DNA of 64,000 nt from Geodermatophilus africanus (GTDB taxonomy: Bacteria > Actinomycetota > Actinomycetes > Mycobacteriales > Geodermatophilaceae): assembly GCF_900107105.1 (NCBI RefSeq), contig NZ_FNOT01000007.1, forward strand, positions 1 to 64,000. Direction: 5' to 3'. Below the pieces are notes generated by a model. The model was given only the letters and a program-made list of their open reading frames with translations, was not told the DNA's origin and did no database searches. Shown here piece by piece: positions 53,862 through 62,146 of the stretch; position 1 is the stretch's first letter; each line of letters starts with the position of its first letter. The position numbers and the translations under genes were made by a program.

Positions 53862-54820
53862 TCCAGGAGGTCGACCGCGGCGCGCAGCGCCCGCTCGGCG
53901 TCAGCGGCCAGCTGCCGGACGACGTCGGCCGCGGGCCGCTCACCGGTGACCAGCCCGACCGACTCCCCGGCGTAGAGCGGCGCGGCAGTGAGGTCGCCGG
54001 TGCTGCGGGCCTCCACCACCCGCCGACCGGCCTCGGGGTCGCGGGCGAGCTCGGCCTCCCGGCCGTGCCACTCCCGGCAGAAGTCGTTGGCCACGGCGCG
54101 CCCCGGCCACCGCTCTGGCCAGGCCAGCCCCTGCGCCACGTCGAAGGCGCGGGTGAGCACGGTGTCCTCGCCCGCGGCCGCGCAGACCCGGGCGCGGGCG
54201 GCGGGGGAGTTGAGCCCCTCGGGGCAGGCCAGCAGCGGAGTCCCGATCCACACCCCGGCGGCGCCGGCGGCCAGTGCCGCGGCGACCCCCGCCCCGGTCG
54301 CGATGCCGCCGGCGGCCAGCACCGGCCGATCGGCCAGGGTCAACACCTCCTGCAGCAGCGGCAGCGTGGCCCGCTGCCCGGTGTGCCCCCCGGCCTCGGT
54401 GCCCTGGGCGACGAGCAGGTCGACGCCGGCGGCCTGCGCGCGCCGGACGTCGCCAGCGGTGTTGACCTGGGTGGCCACGGCGATGCCCGCGTCGTGCAGC
54501 CGGCCGGTGGCGGGCGCGGGGTCGCCGAAGGACACCGACACCAGCACCGGGCGGGCGGCGATCGCCGCGTCGAGGAGCTCGGGGCGCTCGGCCAGCGCCC
54601 ACACCATGAGCCCGATGCCGAACGGGAGGTCGTCGGCCGCCGGGATCGCGGCCTGCTCGGCGACGAAGTCGGGTGTCGCGGCGTTGCCCACGCCGATCAT
54701 GCCGAGCCCGCCGCCGAGGGTGACGGCGCGGGCGAGAGCGCCGCCGGCCACACCGGCCATCGGGGCCCCGACGACCGGTGCGGCCAGGTCGAACGTCCGG
54801 GTCAGCGGTGTGCGGATCAC
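53858..54820 (-). CDS. Nitronate monooxygenase-like flavoprotein
   Basis: 320 residues, TIM-barrel FMN fold. VVGAPMAGVAGG start, then QGTEAGGHTG and LAAGGIATGAGVAAALAAGAAGVWIGT are the conserved FMN-binding blocks. It may oxidise nitronates; related proteins reduce quinones or enoyl groups. ATG 54820. Confidence 0.88.
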   Translation of the reverse strand: MIRTPLTRTFDLAAPVVGAPMAGVAGGALARAVTLGGGLGMIGVGNAATPDFVAEQAAIPAADDLPFGIGLMVWALAERPELLDAAIAARPVLVSVSFGDPAPATGRLHDAGIAVATQVNTAGDVRRAQAAGVDLLVAQGTEAGGHTGQRATLPLLQEVLTLADRPVLAAGGIATGAGVAAALAAGAAGVWIGTPLLACPEGLNSPAARARVCAAAGEDTVLTRAFDVAQGLAWPERWPGRAVANDFCREWHGREAELARDPEAGRRVVEARSTGDLTAAPLYAGESVGLVTGERPAADVVRQLAADAERALRAAVDLLD

Positions 54821-54844
54821 ACCGCCATGGTGCCGGTTCCGCGG

Positions 54845-55087
54845 CTACTGGGTGGCGGGTCCGCCCTGCTCGGTCCCCGAGATCTGCCGCAGGAACTCGT
54901 GGCAGCGCCGCGCCCGCGCGGAGTCCTGCTCCATGACCTCGCGGAAGAACGCCGCGATGTCCTGCAGGCCGGCGTTGTCCGCGTCGCGGACGTACTGGCC
55001 GTAGTCGTGGCCGGCCTTGAGCGAGTGGTACTGAACCGAGATCAGGTCGTAGGCGACGTCCTCGAAGCCGGTCTCACCGGTGGCCAT
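54845..55087 (-). CDS. Small conserved hypothetical protein, possible ferritin-like helix pair
   Basis: 80 residues. LISVQYHSLKAGHDYGQYVRDADN and FREVMEQDSARARRCHEFL look like an amphipathic helix pair, with Glu and His in helix positions seen in ferritin-like folds. No named family is recognised. ATG 55087. Confidence 0.6.
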   Translation of the reverse strand: MATGETGFEDVAYDLISVQYHSLKAGHDYGQYVRDADNAGLQDIAAFFREVMEQDSARARRCHEFLRQISGTEQGGPATQ

Positions 55088-55165
55088 GGCGGTCCTCCTC
55101 TTCGTCGAGGGACTGGGGGACCCGATGGTGCCCGGTCGGCGGGTCGCGAAACGGACCGGCCCGTC

Positions 55166-55399
55166 TCAGTCGCGCGGTGCCTCGGAGAACGCGCCGCCGG
55201 TCACGTCGCCGCCGCCGGCGTCGTCGGCCGCGTCCCGGCCGGCGGTCAGGCCCTGCTCGGCCAGCTCGTCCTCGCCGGAGGACACGGCGTCGTCCGCCGT
55301 GGAGGCCAGGTCCTCGCCCTGTCCGTAGGCGCCCGGGTCGGCCTGCAGGGTGCGGGGATCGTTGAGCGGGTCCGGGACGTCGGGGTCGGTGACGGTCAT
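55166..55399 (-). CDS. Small acidic disordered protein
   Basis: 77 residues, strongly acidic and Gly/Ala/Asp-rich, no hydrophobic segment; MTVTDPDVPDPLNDPRTLQ at the start. Frame start at 55399 is favoured since it follows GAGGAAG; the 55432 start adds a doubtful stretch. Function unknown; it may be a stress-type hydrophilin. Confidence 0.5.
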   Translation of the reverse strand: MTVTDPDVPDPLNDPRTLQADPGAYGQGEDLASTADDAVSSGEDELAEQGLTAGRDAADDAGGGDVTGGAFSEAPRD

Positions 55400-55447
55400 G
55401 GCTTCCTCGTGCCCGGCCGGTCCGCGCGCCAACCCCTGGCCTCACGT

Positions 55448-55463
55448 GTAACCGATGTGTTAC
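55448..55463. promoter_or_regulatory. Candidate ArsR operator (GTAAC-N6-GTTAC)
   Basis: GTAAC CGATGT GTTAC is a perfect 5-bp inverted repeat overlapping the ATG at 55455 of the ArsR-type gene. It is AT-rich for this genome. Autoregulation is likely, and a start at GTG 55473 would place the site fully upstream of the coding region. Confidence 0.5.
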
Positions 55464-55802
55464 GCATTCCCCGTGGAGACGCTCGCGGCGCTCGCCGACC
55501 CGACCCGGCGCGAGCTGGTGGCCCTGCTGGCGCGGGGCGAGCTGGCGGCCGGGGAGCTCGCCGCGCGGTTCCCGGTCAGCCGCCCGGCGATCAGCCGGCA
55601 CCTGCGGGTGCTGCGGGAGGCCGGCCTGGTCTGCAGCCGGGTGGCGGGACGCCGGCGGCTCTACGCGCTCGACCCGCGGCCGTTGCGGGAGCTCGACGAC
55701 TGGCTGGAGCCCTACCGCGATCTGTGGGCCCAGCGGTTCGACGCACTGGACACCGAGATCGCCCGCGGCCGGCGGGCCCGGAGGAGCGGAGAGACCCCAT
55801 GA
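55455..55802 (+). CDS. ArsR-family regulator
   Basis: 115 residues. Winged HTH with ALADPTRRELVALLARGELAAGELA and FPVSRPAISRHLRVLREAGLV. No metal-binding Cys pair is obvious. It is coupled by ATGA overlap to an SRPBCC gene, the common ArsR-AHSA1 pairing. ATG 55455 is given; GTG 55473 is also possible. Confidence 0.85.
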   Translation: MCYAFPVETLAALADPTRRELVALLARGELAAGELAARFPVSRPAISRHLRVLREAGLVCSRVAGRRRLYALDPRPLRELDDWLEPYRDLWAQRFDALDTEIARGRRARRSGETP

Positions 55803-56311
55803 CCGTGCAGGACGCGATGGCCCGCCGCGGCGTCGTCACCACCGAGGCCGACGGCCGGCAGCGCCTGGAGTTCCGCCGCTCCTGGCCCGACCCGGTCGAG
55901 GACGTGTGGTCGGCGCTCACCGAGCCCGACCGGATGGCCCGCTGGATCGGCACCTATGACGGCGAGCGCGGCCCCGGCGGCACCGGCACCTTCACGATGA
56001 CGCACGAGCAGGAGCCGGCCGGCGAGCCGATGACGGTGGTCGAGTGCGACCCGCCGCGGCGGCTCGTGGTCTCCTGGGCGGGCCAGGACGACTGGACCGT
56101 CGAGCTGGACCTGTGGAGCGAGGACGGCCGGACGGTCCTGCGCTTCCGCCAGGTCTTCGCCGCGGACGCCGACGTCGCCGACTTCGCCGCCGGCTGGCAC
56201 TGGTACCTCGACAAGTTCGACGCCGAGGTCGGCGGGCGCCCCGCCCCGCGGGACTGGGACGCCTTCGCCGCCGACGTCGCTCCCGTCTACGGACGCACGC
56301 CGGAGGCCTGA
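55799..56311 (+). CDS. SRPBCC/AHSA1-domain protein
   Basis: 170 residues. FRRSWPDPVEDVWSALTEPDRMARWIG and VVSWAGQDDWTVELDL are the START/AHSA1 hallmarks for a hydrophobic ligand pocket. It is translated with the ArsR gene. Its end overlaps the ene-reductase pseudogene by 25 bp. Confidence 0.88.
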   Translation: MTVQDAMARRGVVTTEADGRQRLEFRRSWPDPVEDVWSALTEPDRMARWIGTYDGERGPGGTGTFTMTHEQEPAGEPMTVVECDPPRRLVVSWAGQDDWTVELDLWSEDGRTVLRFRQVFAADADVADFAAGWHWYLDKFDAEVGGRPAPRDWDAFAADVAPVYGRTPEA

Positions 56312-57465
56312 CCCTGCACCTGGACCGGGTCCGGCCCGGTCCACGGGCCCAGTGTGGTGAGCAGCCGGTCGCGCGCGGCCAGCCGCGGCCCGGCCTGCAC
56401 CGGGAAGACGTCGTGGCTGCCGGTGAGCTCCCGTGCCGCCCGTGCGGCGAAGTTGGGGTCGTCCTGCGCCTCGCGCGCGACGGCCACGAGGTCGGCGAAG
56501 CCCTGGTCGACGACCGCCTCGGCCTGCCGGGCGTCCACGATGAGCCCGACGGCCATCGTGGCGATGTCGGCCTCCGCACGGATACGGGCGGCGTGCGGCA
56601 CCTGCTAGCCGTTGCCGATCGGGTGGTGCCAGCCGCCGCCGAGGCCGCCGCCGGAGACGTCGACGGCATCCACCCCGCGGGCCGCAGCTCGCGGGCGAGG
56701 GCGACGGTGTCCTCCAGCGTCACGCCGTCGCGGGATCCGTCGACCGACGAGACGCGCACGAAGACGGGCCGGTCGTCGGGCCACGCCGCGCGCACGGCCT
56801 CGACCACCTCGAGCGGGAACCGCATGCGGCCCTCGCGCGAGCCGCCGTACTCGTCCGCACGCCGGTTGGTCAGCGGGGAGAGGAACTGGTTGAGCAGTAG
56901 AAGGACCCCGTCCTCCCCACCCCTCGCAGGCTCGGGGCGGGGCCCTAGACGGGGCCGGCGAACGCGTCGCGGACCTCGGCCAGCTCGTCGACGGTCAGCG
57001 CGTGCGGCGTGGGCCAGCCCGGCGACCGGCACCGCGCTGGCCGACACGGTGGGCCACGGCTCCTCGCCGGGGTGCGCGTTCTCCGGCGTCACCGCACCCT
57101 CGCCGTCCCAGGGCCGCTTGCTGCTGGCCTTGGCGCCGGCGTGCGCCAGCTGGATGCCCGCCAGCGACCCGTGTGCGTGCAGGAAGTCGACGACCCGGGC
57201 CATCCCGGGCACGTGCTCGTCGGACCACAGGCCGGTGTCGCCGTGACTGACCCGGCCCTCCGGCGTGACCCCGGTCGCCTCGACAACGACGAGGCCGAAG
57301 CCGCCCAGCGCGAATCGGCCCAGGTGCACCAGGTGGTAGTCGCCGACGAAGCCGTCGGTCACCGCGTACTGGCACATCGGGGCCACGACCAGCCGGTTCG
57401 GGAGGGTGACCCCGCGGAGGGTCAGCGGGGTCAGGAGGGCCGGGGCGGTCGGCTGGGGTGTCCAC
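56287..57465 (-). pseudogene. Old-yellow-enzyme-type NADH:flavin oxidoreductase, multiply damaged
   Basis: Assembled across frames, it resembles a YqjM-type ene reductase: LTPLTLRGVTLPNRL, VVAPMCQYAV, IQLAHAGAKAS, LLNQFLSPLTNRRADEYGG and VDAVDVSGGG. Lesions: likely one-base gains near 57447 and 57020; a palindromic element replacing the segment about 56901-56957 that should encode the conserved HxxHGY region; a one-base loss near 56681; and TAG where Tyr or similar is expected at about 56608. A functional product is excluded unless another copy exists. Confidence 0.85.
56901..56957 (+). repeat. Palindromic element inserted in the ene-reductase pseudogene
   Basis: A full forward copy (arms CCCCGTCC and TAGACGGGG, with one changed base) within the pseudogene. 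Flanking gene halves read VDELAEVRDAFAG and LLNQFLSPLTN. About 66 bp of gene are missing and 57 bp of element are present. Confidence 0.88.
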
Positions 57466-57526
57466 GGTTCGAGTCAACGCACGGCGCCACCAGGGACTGC
57501 CGGCCCGCGGGGTAGACGTCTTATAC

Positions 57527-57546
57527 GTAACATCTCTCACGGTTAC
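57527..57546. promoter_or_regulatory. Inverted repeat GTAAC-N10-GTTAC upstream of pckG
   Basis: Half-sites GTAAC and GTTAC, spaced 10, lie in the 224-bp leader of the PEP carboxykinase gene. TTATAC and TACAGT nearby could be promoter hexamers. The half-sites equal those in the ArsR spacer with different spacing. Candidate control site only. Confidence 0.35.
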
Positions 57547-57689
57547 AGTGGTCGTCCCCGCCGTTACGCTCTCCGGATCCGGAACCCCACCGGTGCCTGT
57601 GGCGCCGCGGCGGTCCGGACGACAGCTGAGCAGGACGAACACCAACGCCGGCGGCACTCACCCCGGTGCACCCAGAGGATGGAGACGCC

Positions 57690-59504
57690 GTGACTTCTGT
57701 GGCCACCCCCGGTCTCGACAACGCCCCGACCACCCACACCCGGCTGCTCGCGTGGGTGCGGGAGATGGCCGAGCTGACCACCCCCGACCGGGTCGTCTGG
57801 GTCGACGGCAGTGACGAGGAGTGGGAGCGGCTCACCCAGCGGCTGGTCGAGGCCGGGACCTTCACCCGCCTGCAGAAGAAGCCCAACTCGTTCTGGGCCG
57901 CCTCCGACCCCAGCGACGTCGCGCGCGTCGAGGACCGCACCTTCATCTGCTCGGTCGACGAGGCCGACGCCGGTCCCACCAACAACTGGATGGACCCGGC
58001 CGAGATGAAGTCGATCATGACCGGGCTGTACCGCGGGTGCATGCGCGGCCGGACCATGTACGTCATCCCGTTCTGCATGGGCCCGGTCGAGGCCGAGAAC
58101 CCGATGTTCGGCGTCGAGCTCACCGACTCCGAGTACGTCGTCGTCTCGATGCGGGTCATGGCCCGCATCGGCAGCGCGATCCTCGAGGCGATGGGCGAGG
58201 ACCGGCCGTTCGTGCCGGCGATGCACTCCCTGGGCGCCCCCCTGGAGGAGGGCCAGCAGGACGTGCCGTGGCCCTGCAGCGACACCAAGTACATCGTGCA
58301 CTTCCCCGAGGAGCGCACGATCTGGTCGTACGGCTCGGGCTACGGGGGCAACGCCCTGCTGGGCAAGAAGTGCTACTCGCTGCGCATCGCCTCGGTGATG
58401 GCGCGCGACGAGGGCTGGCTCGCCGAGCACATGCTGATCCTCAAGCTGACCAGCCCGCAGCAGAAGAGCTACTACGTCGCCGCGGCGTTCCCGTCGGCCT
58501 GCGGCAAGACCAACCTGGCGATGCTCGAGCCGACCATCCCGGGCTGGAAGGTCGAGACCCTGGGCGACGACATCGCCTGGATGCGGTTCGGCGAGGACGG
58601 CCGGCTCTACGCGCTCAACCCCGAGTACGGCCTCTTCGGCGTCGCCCCGGGCACCGGCTGGCACACCAACCCCAACGCGATGCGCACCATCGACAAGGGC
58701 AACTCGGTGTTCACCAACGTCGCGCTCACCGACGACGGCGACGTCTGGTGGGAGGGCATGACCGACGAGCCCCCGGCGCACCTGACCAGCTGGAAGAAGC
58801 AGGACTGGACGCCGGAGAGCGACCAGCCCTCCAGCCACGCGAACAGCCGCTTCTGCACGCCGATCACCCAGTGCCCGATCCTGGCGCCGGAGTACGAGGA
58901 CGCGAAGGGCGTGCCGATCTCGGCGATCCTGTTCGGCGGCCGCCGCAAGACCACGATCCCGCTGGTCACCGAGGCCCGGGACTGGAACCACGGCGTCTTC
59001 CTGGGCGCGACGCTCTCCTCGGAGACGACGGCCGCCGCCACCGGCGCCGTCGGCGTCGTCCGCCGCGACCCGTTCGCGATGCTGCCCTTCATCGGCTACA
59101 ACGCCGGTGACTACTTCCGCCACTGGGTCGAGACGGGCAAGGCGCACGACGCGACCAAGCTGCCGAAGATCTTCTACGTGAACTGGTTCCGCCGCGACGA
59201 GGACGGCGGCTTCCTGTGGCCGGGCTTCGGCGAGAACAGCCGGGTGCTCAAGTGGGTCGTCGAGCGGCTCGAGGGCACCGCGGCGGCCGAGGAGACCGCG
59301 GTCGGCCACGTGCCGACGCCGGACTCGCTGGACGTCTCCGGGCTGGACATGACCCGCGAGCAGGTCGACAAGGCCCTGGCCGTGGACAAGGACGAGTGGC
59401 GCGCCGAGGTCCCGCAGATCACCGAGTGGTTCGAGAAGTTCGGCGACAAGCTGCCCAGCACCCTCTGGGACGAGCTCGCCATCCTGGAGCACCGGCTCGC
59501 CTGA
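57690..59504 (+). CDS. pckG: Phosphoenolpyruvate carboxykinase (GTP)
   Basis: 604 residues. The kinase-1a loop with reactive Cys is [18 protein letters not shown], and kinase-2 is [10 protein letters not shown]. The C-terminal metal and PEP motif is [20 protein letters not shown]. It converts oxaloacetate to PEP and is the entry to gluconeogenesis. GTG 57690 has GGATGGAG upstream. A perfect 14-bp terminator stem follows. Confidence 0.96.
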   Translation: MTSVATPGLDNAPTTHTRLLAWVREMAELTTPDRVVWVDGSDEEWERLTQRLVEAGTFTRLQKKPNSFWAASDPSDVARVEDRTFICSVDEADAGPTNNWMDPAEMKSIMTGLYRGCMRGRTMYVIPFCMGPVEAENPMFGVELTDSEYVVVSMRVMARIGSAILEAMGEDRPFVPAMHSLGAPLEEGQQDVPWPCSDTKYIVHFPEERTIWSYGSGYGGNALLGKKCYSLRIASVMARDEGWLAEHMLILKLTSPQQKSYYVAAAFPSACGKTNLAMLEPTIPGWKVETLGDDIAWMRFGEDGRLYALNPEYGLFGVAPGTGWHTNPNAMRTIDKGNSVFTNVALTDDGDVWWEGMTDEPPAHLTSWKKQDWTPESDQPSSHANSRFCTPITQCPILAPEYEDAKGVPISAILFGGRRKTTIPLVTEARDWNHGVFLGATLSSETTAAATGAVGVVRRDPFAMLPFIGYNAGDYFRHWVETGKAHDATKLPKIFYVNWFRRDEDGGFLWPGFGENSRVLKWVVERLEGTAAAEETAVGHVPTPDSLDVSGLDMTREQVDKALAVDKDEWRAEVPQITEWFEKFGDKLPSTLWDELAILEHRLA

Positions 59505-59536
59505 GCCGGCCCGGCCGGCTCCTCCGAGCCGGCCCC

Positions 59537-59579
59537 GCAGGGCCCCGCACTGTCAACGGCGACCGGTGCGGGGCCCTGC
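59537..59579 (+). terminator. Hairpin terminator after pckG
   Basis: Arms GCAGGGCCCCGCAC and GTGCGGGGCCCTGC pair perfectly with a 15-base loop. No U-tract follows. It is independent of the dispersed palindromic family. Confidence 0.75.
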
Positions 59580-59702
59580 GCCGTGCTGCGCCGGCACCCC
59601 GCCGGAGCAGCACGGCGCCACCGGGCCGGGGCCGTACGGGTCGGTTAGCGTGGGTCGTCGTACCAGCGCCACCCTCACCTGAGACGACAGGTCGCCCTCC
59701 CC

Positions 59703-60917
59703 GTGCTGAACCCGTACCTGCACGTGCTCCGCACGCCGCACGCGCTGCCCATGGTGCTGGCCGCCTTCGTCGGCCGGCTGCCGCTGTCGATGGTCGGCCT
59801 GGGCTCGGTGCTGCTCATCGCCTCGGAGACCGGCAGCTACGGGCTCGGTGGGGCGGTGGCCGCCACCGGCGCCGTGACGACGGCGATCTCCGGCCCGCTG
59901 CTGGGCCGGTGGGCCGACACCCACGGCCAGCGGCGGACGCTGCTGCCGGTGCTCGCCGTGTTCGTCGCCGCGGGCTGCGTGTTCCTCCCGGCGGTCAAGG
60001 AGGAGTGGCCGCGCTGGATCCTCTTCGCCTCGGCCGGGCTGGCCGGCGCCTGCATCCCGCCGGTCGCCTCGATGATCCGGGTGCGGTGGACCCACCTGCT
60101 GCGCGGCACGCACCGGCTGCCGGCGGCGCTGGCGATGGAGTCGGTGGTCGACGAGTTCGTCTTCATCATCGGCCCGGTGCTGGTCACCTTCCTGTCCACG
60201 ACCGGGCACGCCACCTCAGGGGTGGTCACGGCGTTCGTCCTCGCCGTCGTCGGGAGCCTGCTCTTCGCCGCCCAGACGCGCACCGAGCCGCCGCCGCACG
60301 GGCACGCCGCCCGCAGCGGCCCGACGGCGATCCGCTCGCCGGGCATCCGGGTGCTCTTCGTCGTCGGCGCCGCCGTGGGCGCGGTCCTCGGCAGCCTCGA
60401 GATCGCCCTGGTCGCGTTCGCCGACGAGGCCGACGCGATGCCGCTGTCCGGCGTCCTCATCGCCGCCCTCGCGGTCGGGTCCATGGCCAGCGGCATCGGG
60501 TGGGGGAACGTGCACTGGCGGCACCCGCTCCGGCACCGGCTGGTCGTCGTCCTCGGGGTGCTGACCGTGCTGAGCCTGCCGCTGGCGCTGGTCGGCGACG
60601 TGTGGCTGATGATCCCGTTCGTGGTGCTCGCCGGGCTGGCGATCTCGCCGTCCCTCATCAGCTCGTTCACGCTGGCCGAGGTGCTGGTGCCGCGCTCGGC
60701 GACCACCGAGGCGTTCACCTGGATCGGCACCGCGCTCGGTCTCGGGGTGGCCGTCGGCTCCTCGGCGGCGGGCAAGCTGGTCGACACGACGGGGGCCAGC
60801 AGCGCCTTCTGGGTGGCCACCGTCGCCGCCGCGGTCGCCACGGTGGTCGTCGCCCTCACCCAGCGGCTGCTGCACGTGCCCGCCGAGCACGCCGCCGAGC
60901 CCGCGATGGCCCGCTGA
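59703..60917 (+). CDS. MFS transporter
   Basis: 404 residues, about twelve transmembrane segments; GPLLGRWADTHGQRRTLLPV is the loop 2-3 motif. VVDEFVFIIGPVLVTFLST and AFTWIGTALGLGVAVGSSAAG recall sugar-efflux/YceL-type proteins. GTG 59703. Substrate unknown. Confidence 0.82.
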   Translation: MLNPYLHVLRTPHALPMVLAAFVGRLPLSMVGLGSVLLIASETGSYGLGGAVAATGAVTTAISGPLLGRWADTHGQRRTLLPVLAVFVAAGCVFLPAVKEEWPRWILFASAGLAGACIPPVASMIRVRWTHLLRGTHRLPAALAMESVVDEFVFIIGPVLVTFLSTTGHATSGVVTAFVLAVVGSLLFAAQTRTEPPPHGHAARSGPTAIRSPGIRVLFVVGAAVGAVLGSLEIALVAFADEADAMPLSGVLIAALAVGSMASGIGWGNVHWRHPLRHRLVVVLGVLTVLSLPLALVGDVWLMIPFVVLAGLAISPSLISSFTLAEVLVPRSATTEAFTWIGTALGLGVAVGSSAAGKLVDTTGASSAFWVATVAAAVATVVVALTQRLLHVPAEHAAEPAMAR

Positions 60918-60926
60918 GCGGTCAGG

Positions 60927-61343
60927 ATGGAGCCCGTGGAGACCCCGCCCGGCCCCCGGTCCATCGACGACGTGCTCGACGAGACGCGCGGCCGCCTGCA
61001 CCGCCTCGAGCCTGCCGAGGCCGCGGCGCGGGTGGCCGCGGGCGCCCTGCTCGTCGACACCCGCCCGGTCGCCCAGCGCGAGGCCGACGGCGAGGTGCCC
61101 GGCGCGCTCGTGGTGGAGCGCAACGTCCTGGAGTGGCGGCTGGACCCGGCCAGTCACGCCCGGCTGCCGGAGGCCACCGACCACGACGTCGAGGTCATCG
61201 TGCTGTGCAACGAGGGCTACGCCTCCAGCCTCGCCGCCGACTCGCTGCGCGCCCTGGGCCTGCACCGCGCCACCGACGTCGTCGGCGGGTACCAGGCCTG
61301 GGCCGCGGCCGGACTGCCCACCACCCGGGACGCCGAGCGCTGA
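60927..61343 (+). CDS. Rhodanese-like domain protein
   Basis: 138 residues, single rhodanese domain. The active-site loop is VLCNEGYASS with Cys as sulfur acceptor. DTRPVAQREADGEVPGALVVERN is the CH2A-like motif. It may transfer sulfane sulfur. The stop overlaps a CTG codon that could start the next gene. Confidence 0.85.
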   Translation: MEPVETPPGPRSIDDVLDETRGRLHRLEPAEAAARVAAGALLVDTRPVAQREADGEVPGALVVERNVLEWRLDPASHARLPEATDHDVEVIVLCNEGYASSLAADSLRALGLHRATDVVGGYQAWAAAGLPTTRDAER

Positions 61344-62026
61344 CCCGCGCCCGACCCGCCGCCGGTGGCGGCCGGCAGGTGCGCGTTCCGCCCGAGCGCC
61401 TGGGGCGCTGGCTGGACGGCGTCGCCGCCCGGCACGGCGCCTTCGACAGCGTCGGGCTGGTCGACGGGGCGGTGCGGGTGACCTGCGCGGACACCACCGA
61501 GGTCACCCTGAGGGCGCCGTTCGACTGGCGGCCCGGTCCCGCGCTCCTGACCTCGTTCACCGCCGCGGCCCGGGTGCCGCACCGCGCCGCCGTCCTCCTG
61601 GCCCGCCGCGGACGGTGGGCGGTCGGGGTGTTCGACGGCGCCGACCTGGTGGTCTCGAAGGTCGACGCTCGGCAGGTCCAGGGGCGGACGGCGGCCGGTG
61701 GCTGGTCGCAGCAGCGCTTCGCCCGGCGGCGGGCCCACCAGACCGACGCGGTGGTGGGCGCCGCGGTCGAGACCGCCGTCCGGGTGCTGCTGCCGCACGC
61801 CGGCGGGGTCGAGGCGCTGTTCACCGGTGGCGACCGCGGTCTGGTGGACGACGTCCTGGCCGATCCGCGGCTGCGGGCGCTGGCCGCGCTGCGCCGCGGG
61901 GCCGCCCTCGAGGTCGGTGACCCGACGAAGGCGGTGCTGCTCGAGACCCCGTCGCAGTTCCGCGCCGTTGACGTGCACATCGTGGAGCCCGGGGAGCGCC
62001 CGCCCCCGTCCCCGCGACGATCATGA
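61340..62026 (+). CDS. acVLRF1-family peptidyl-tRNA hydrolase (Vms1/eRF1-like)
   Basis: The conserved loop GGWSQQRFARRRAHQ holds the catalytic Gln of Vms1-like release factors, which free nascent chains from stalled large ribosomal subunits. VRVPPERLGRWLDGVAARHG and the C-terminal FTGGDRGLVDDVLADPRL are characteristic. The family N-terminus (RPAAGGGR) is encoded before the first GTG at 61379. In frame, CTG 61340, overlapping the rhodanese TGA, would include it. CTG start is thus proposed; otherwise GTG 61379. Confidence 0.82.
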   Translation: MTRARPAAGGGRQVRVPPERLGRWLDGVAARHGAFDSVGLVDGAVRVTCADTTEVTLRAPFDWRPGPALLTSFTAAARVPHRAAVLLARRGRWAVGVFDGADLVVSKVDARQVQGRTAAGGWSQQRFARRRAHQTDAVVGAAVETAVRVLLPHAGGVEALFTGGDRGLVDDVLADPRLRALAALRRGAALEVGDPTKAVLLETPSQFRAVDVHIVEPGERPPPSPRRS

Positions 62027-62146
62027 GGTTCCGGTGGCGGCGCGCCGGCGTCCACCCGCGAGTCGCCACCGCACGTCCGTGATCGCCGGGGGGCGCGCCG
62101 GAAGTCCGTCGACGGACCACGCACCGCCGAGTAACGTCCTCCGACC

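Noticed and set aside
57464..57480. T-arm-like GGTTCGAGTC
   Set aside because: No acceptor stem, D-arm or anticodon arm could be formed around it.
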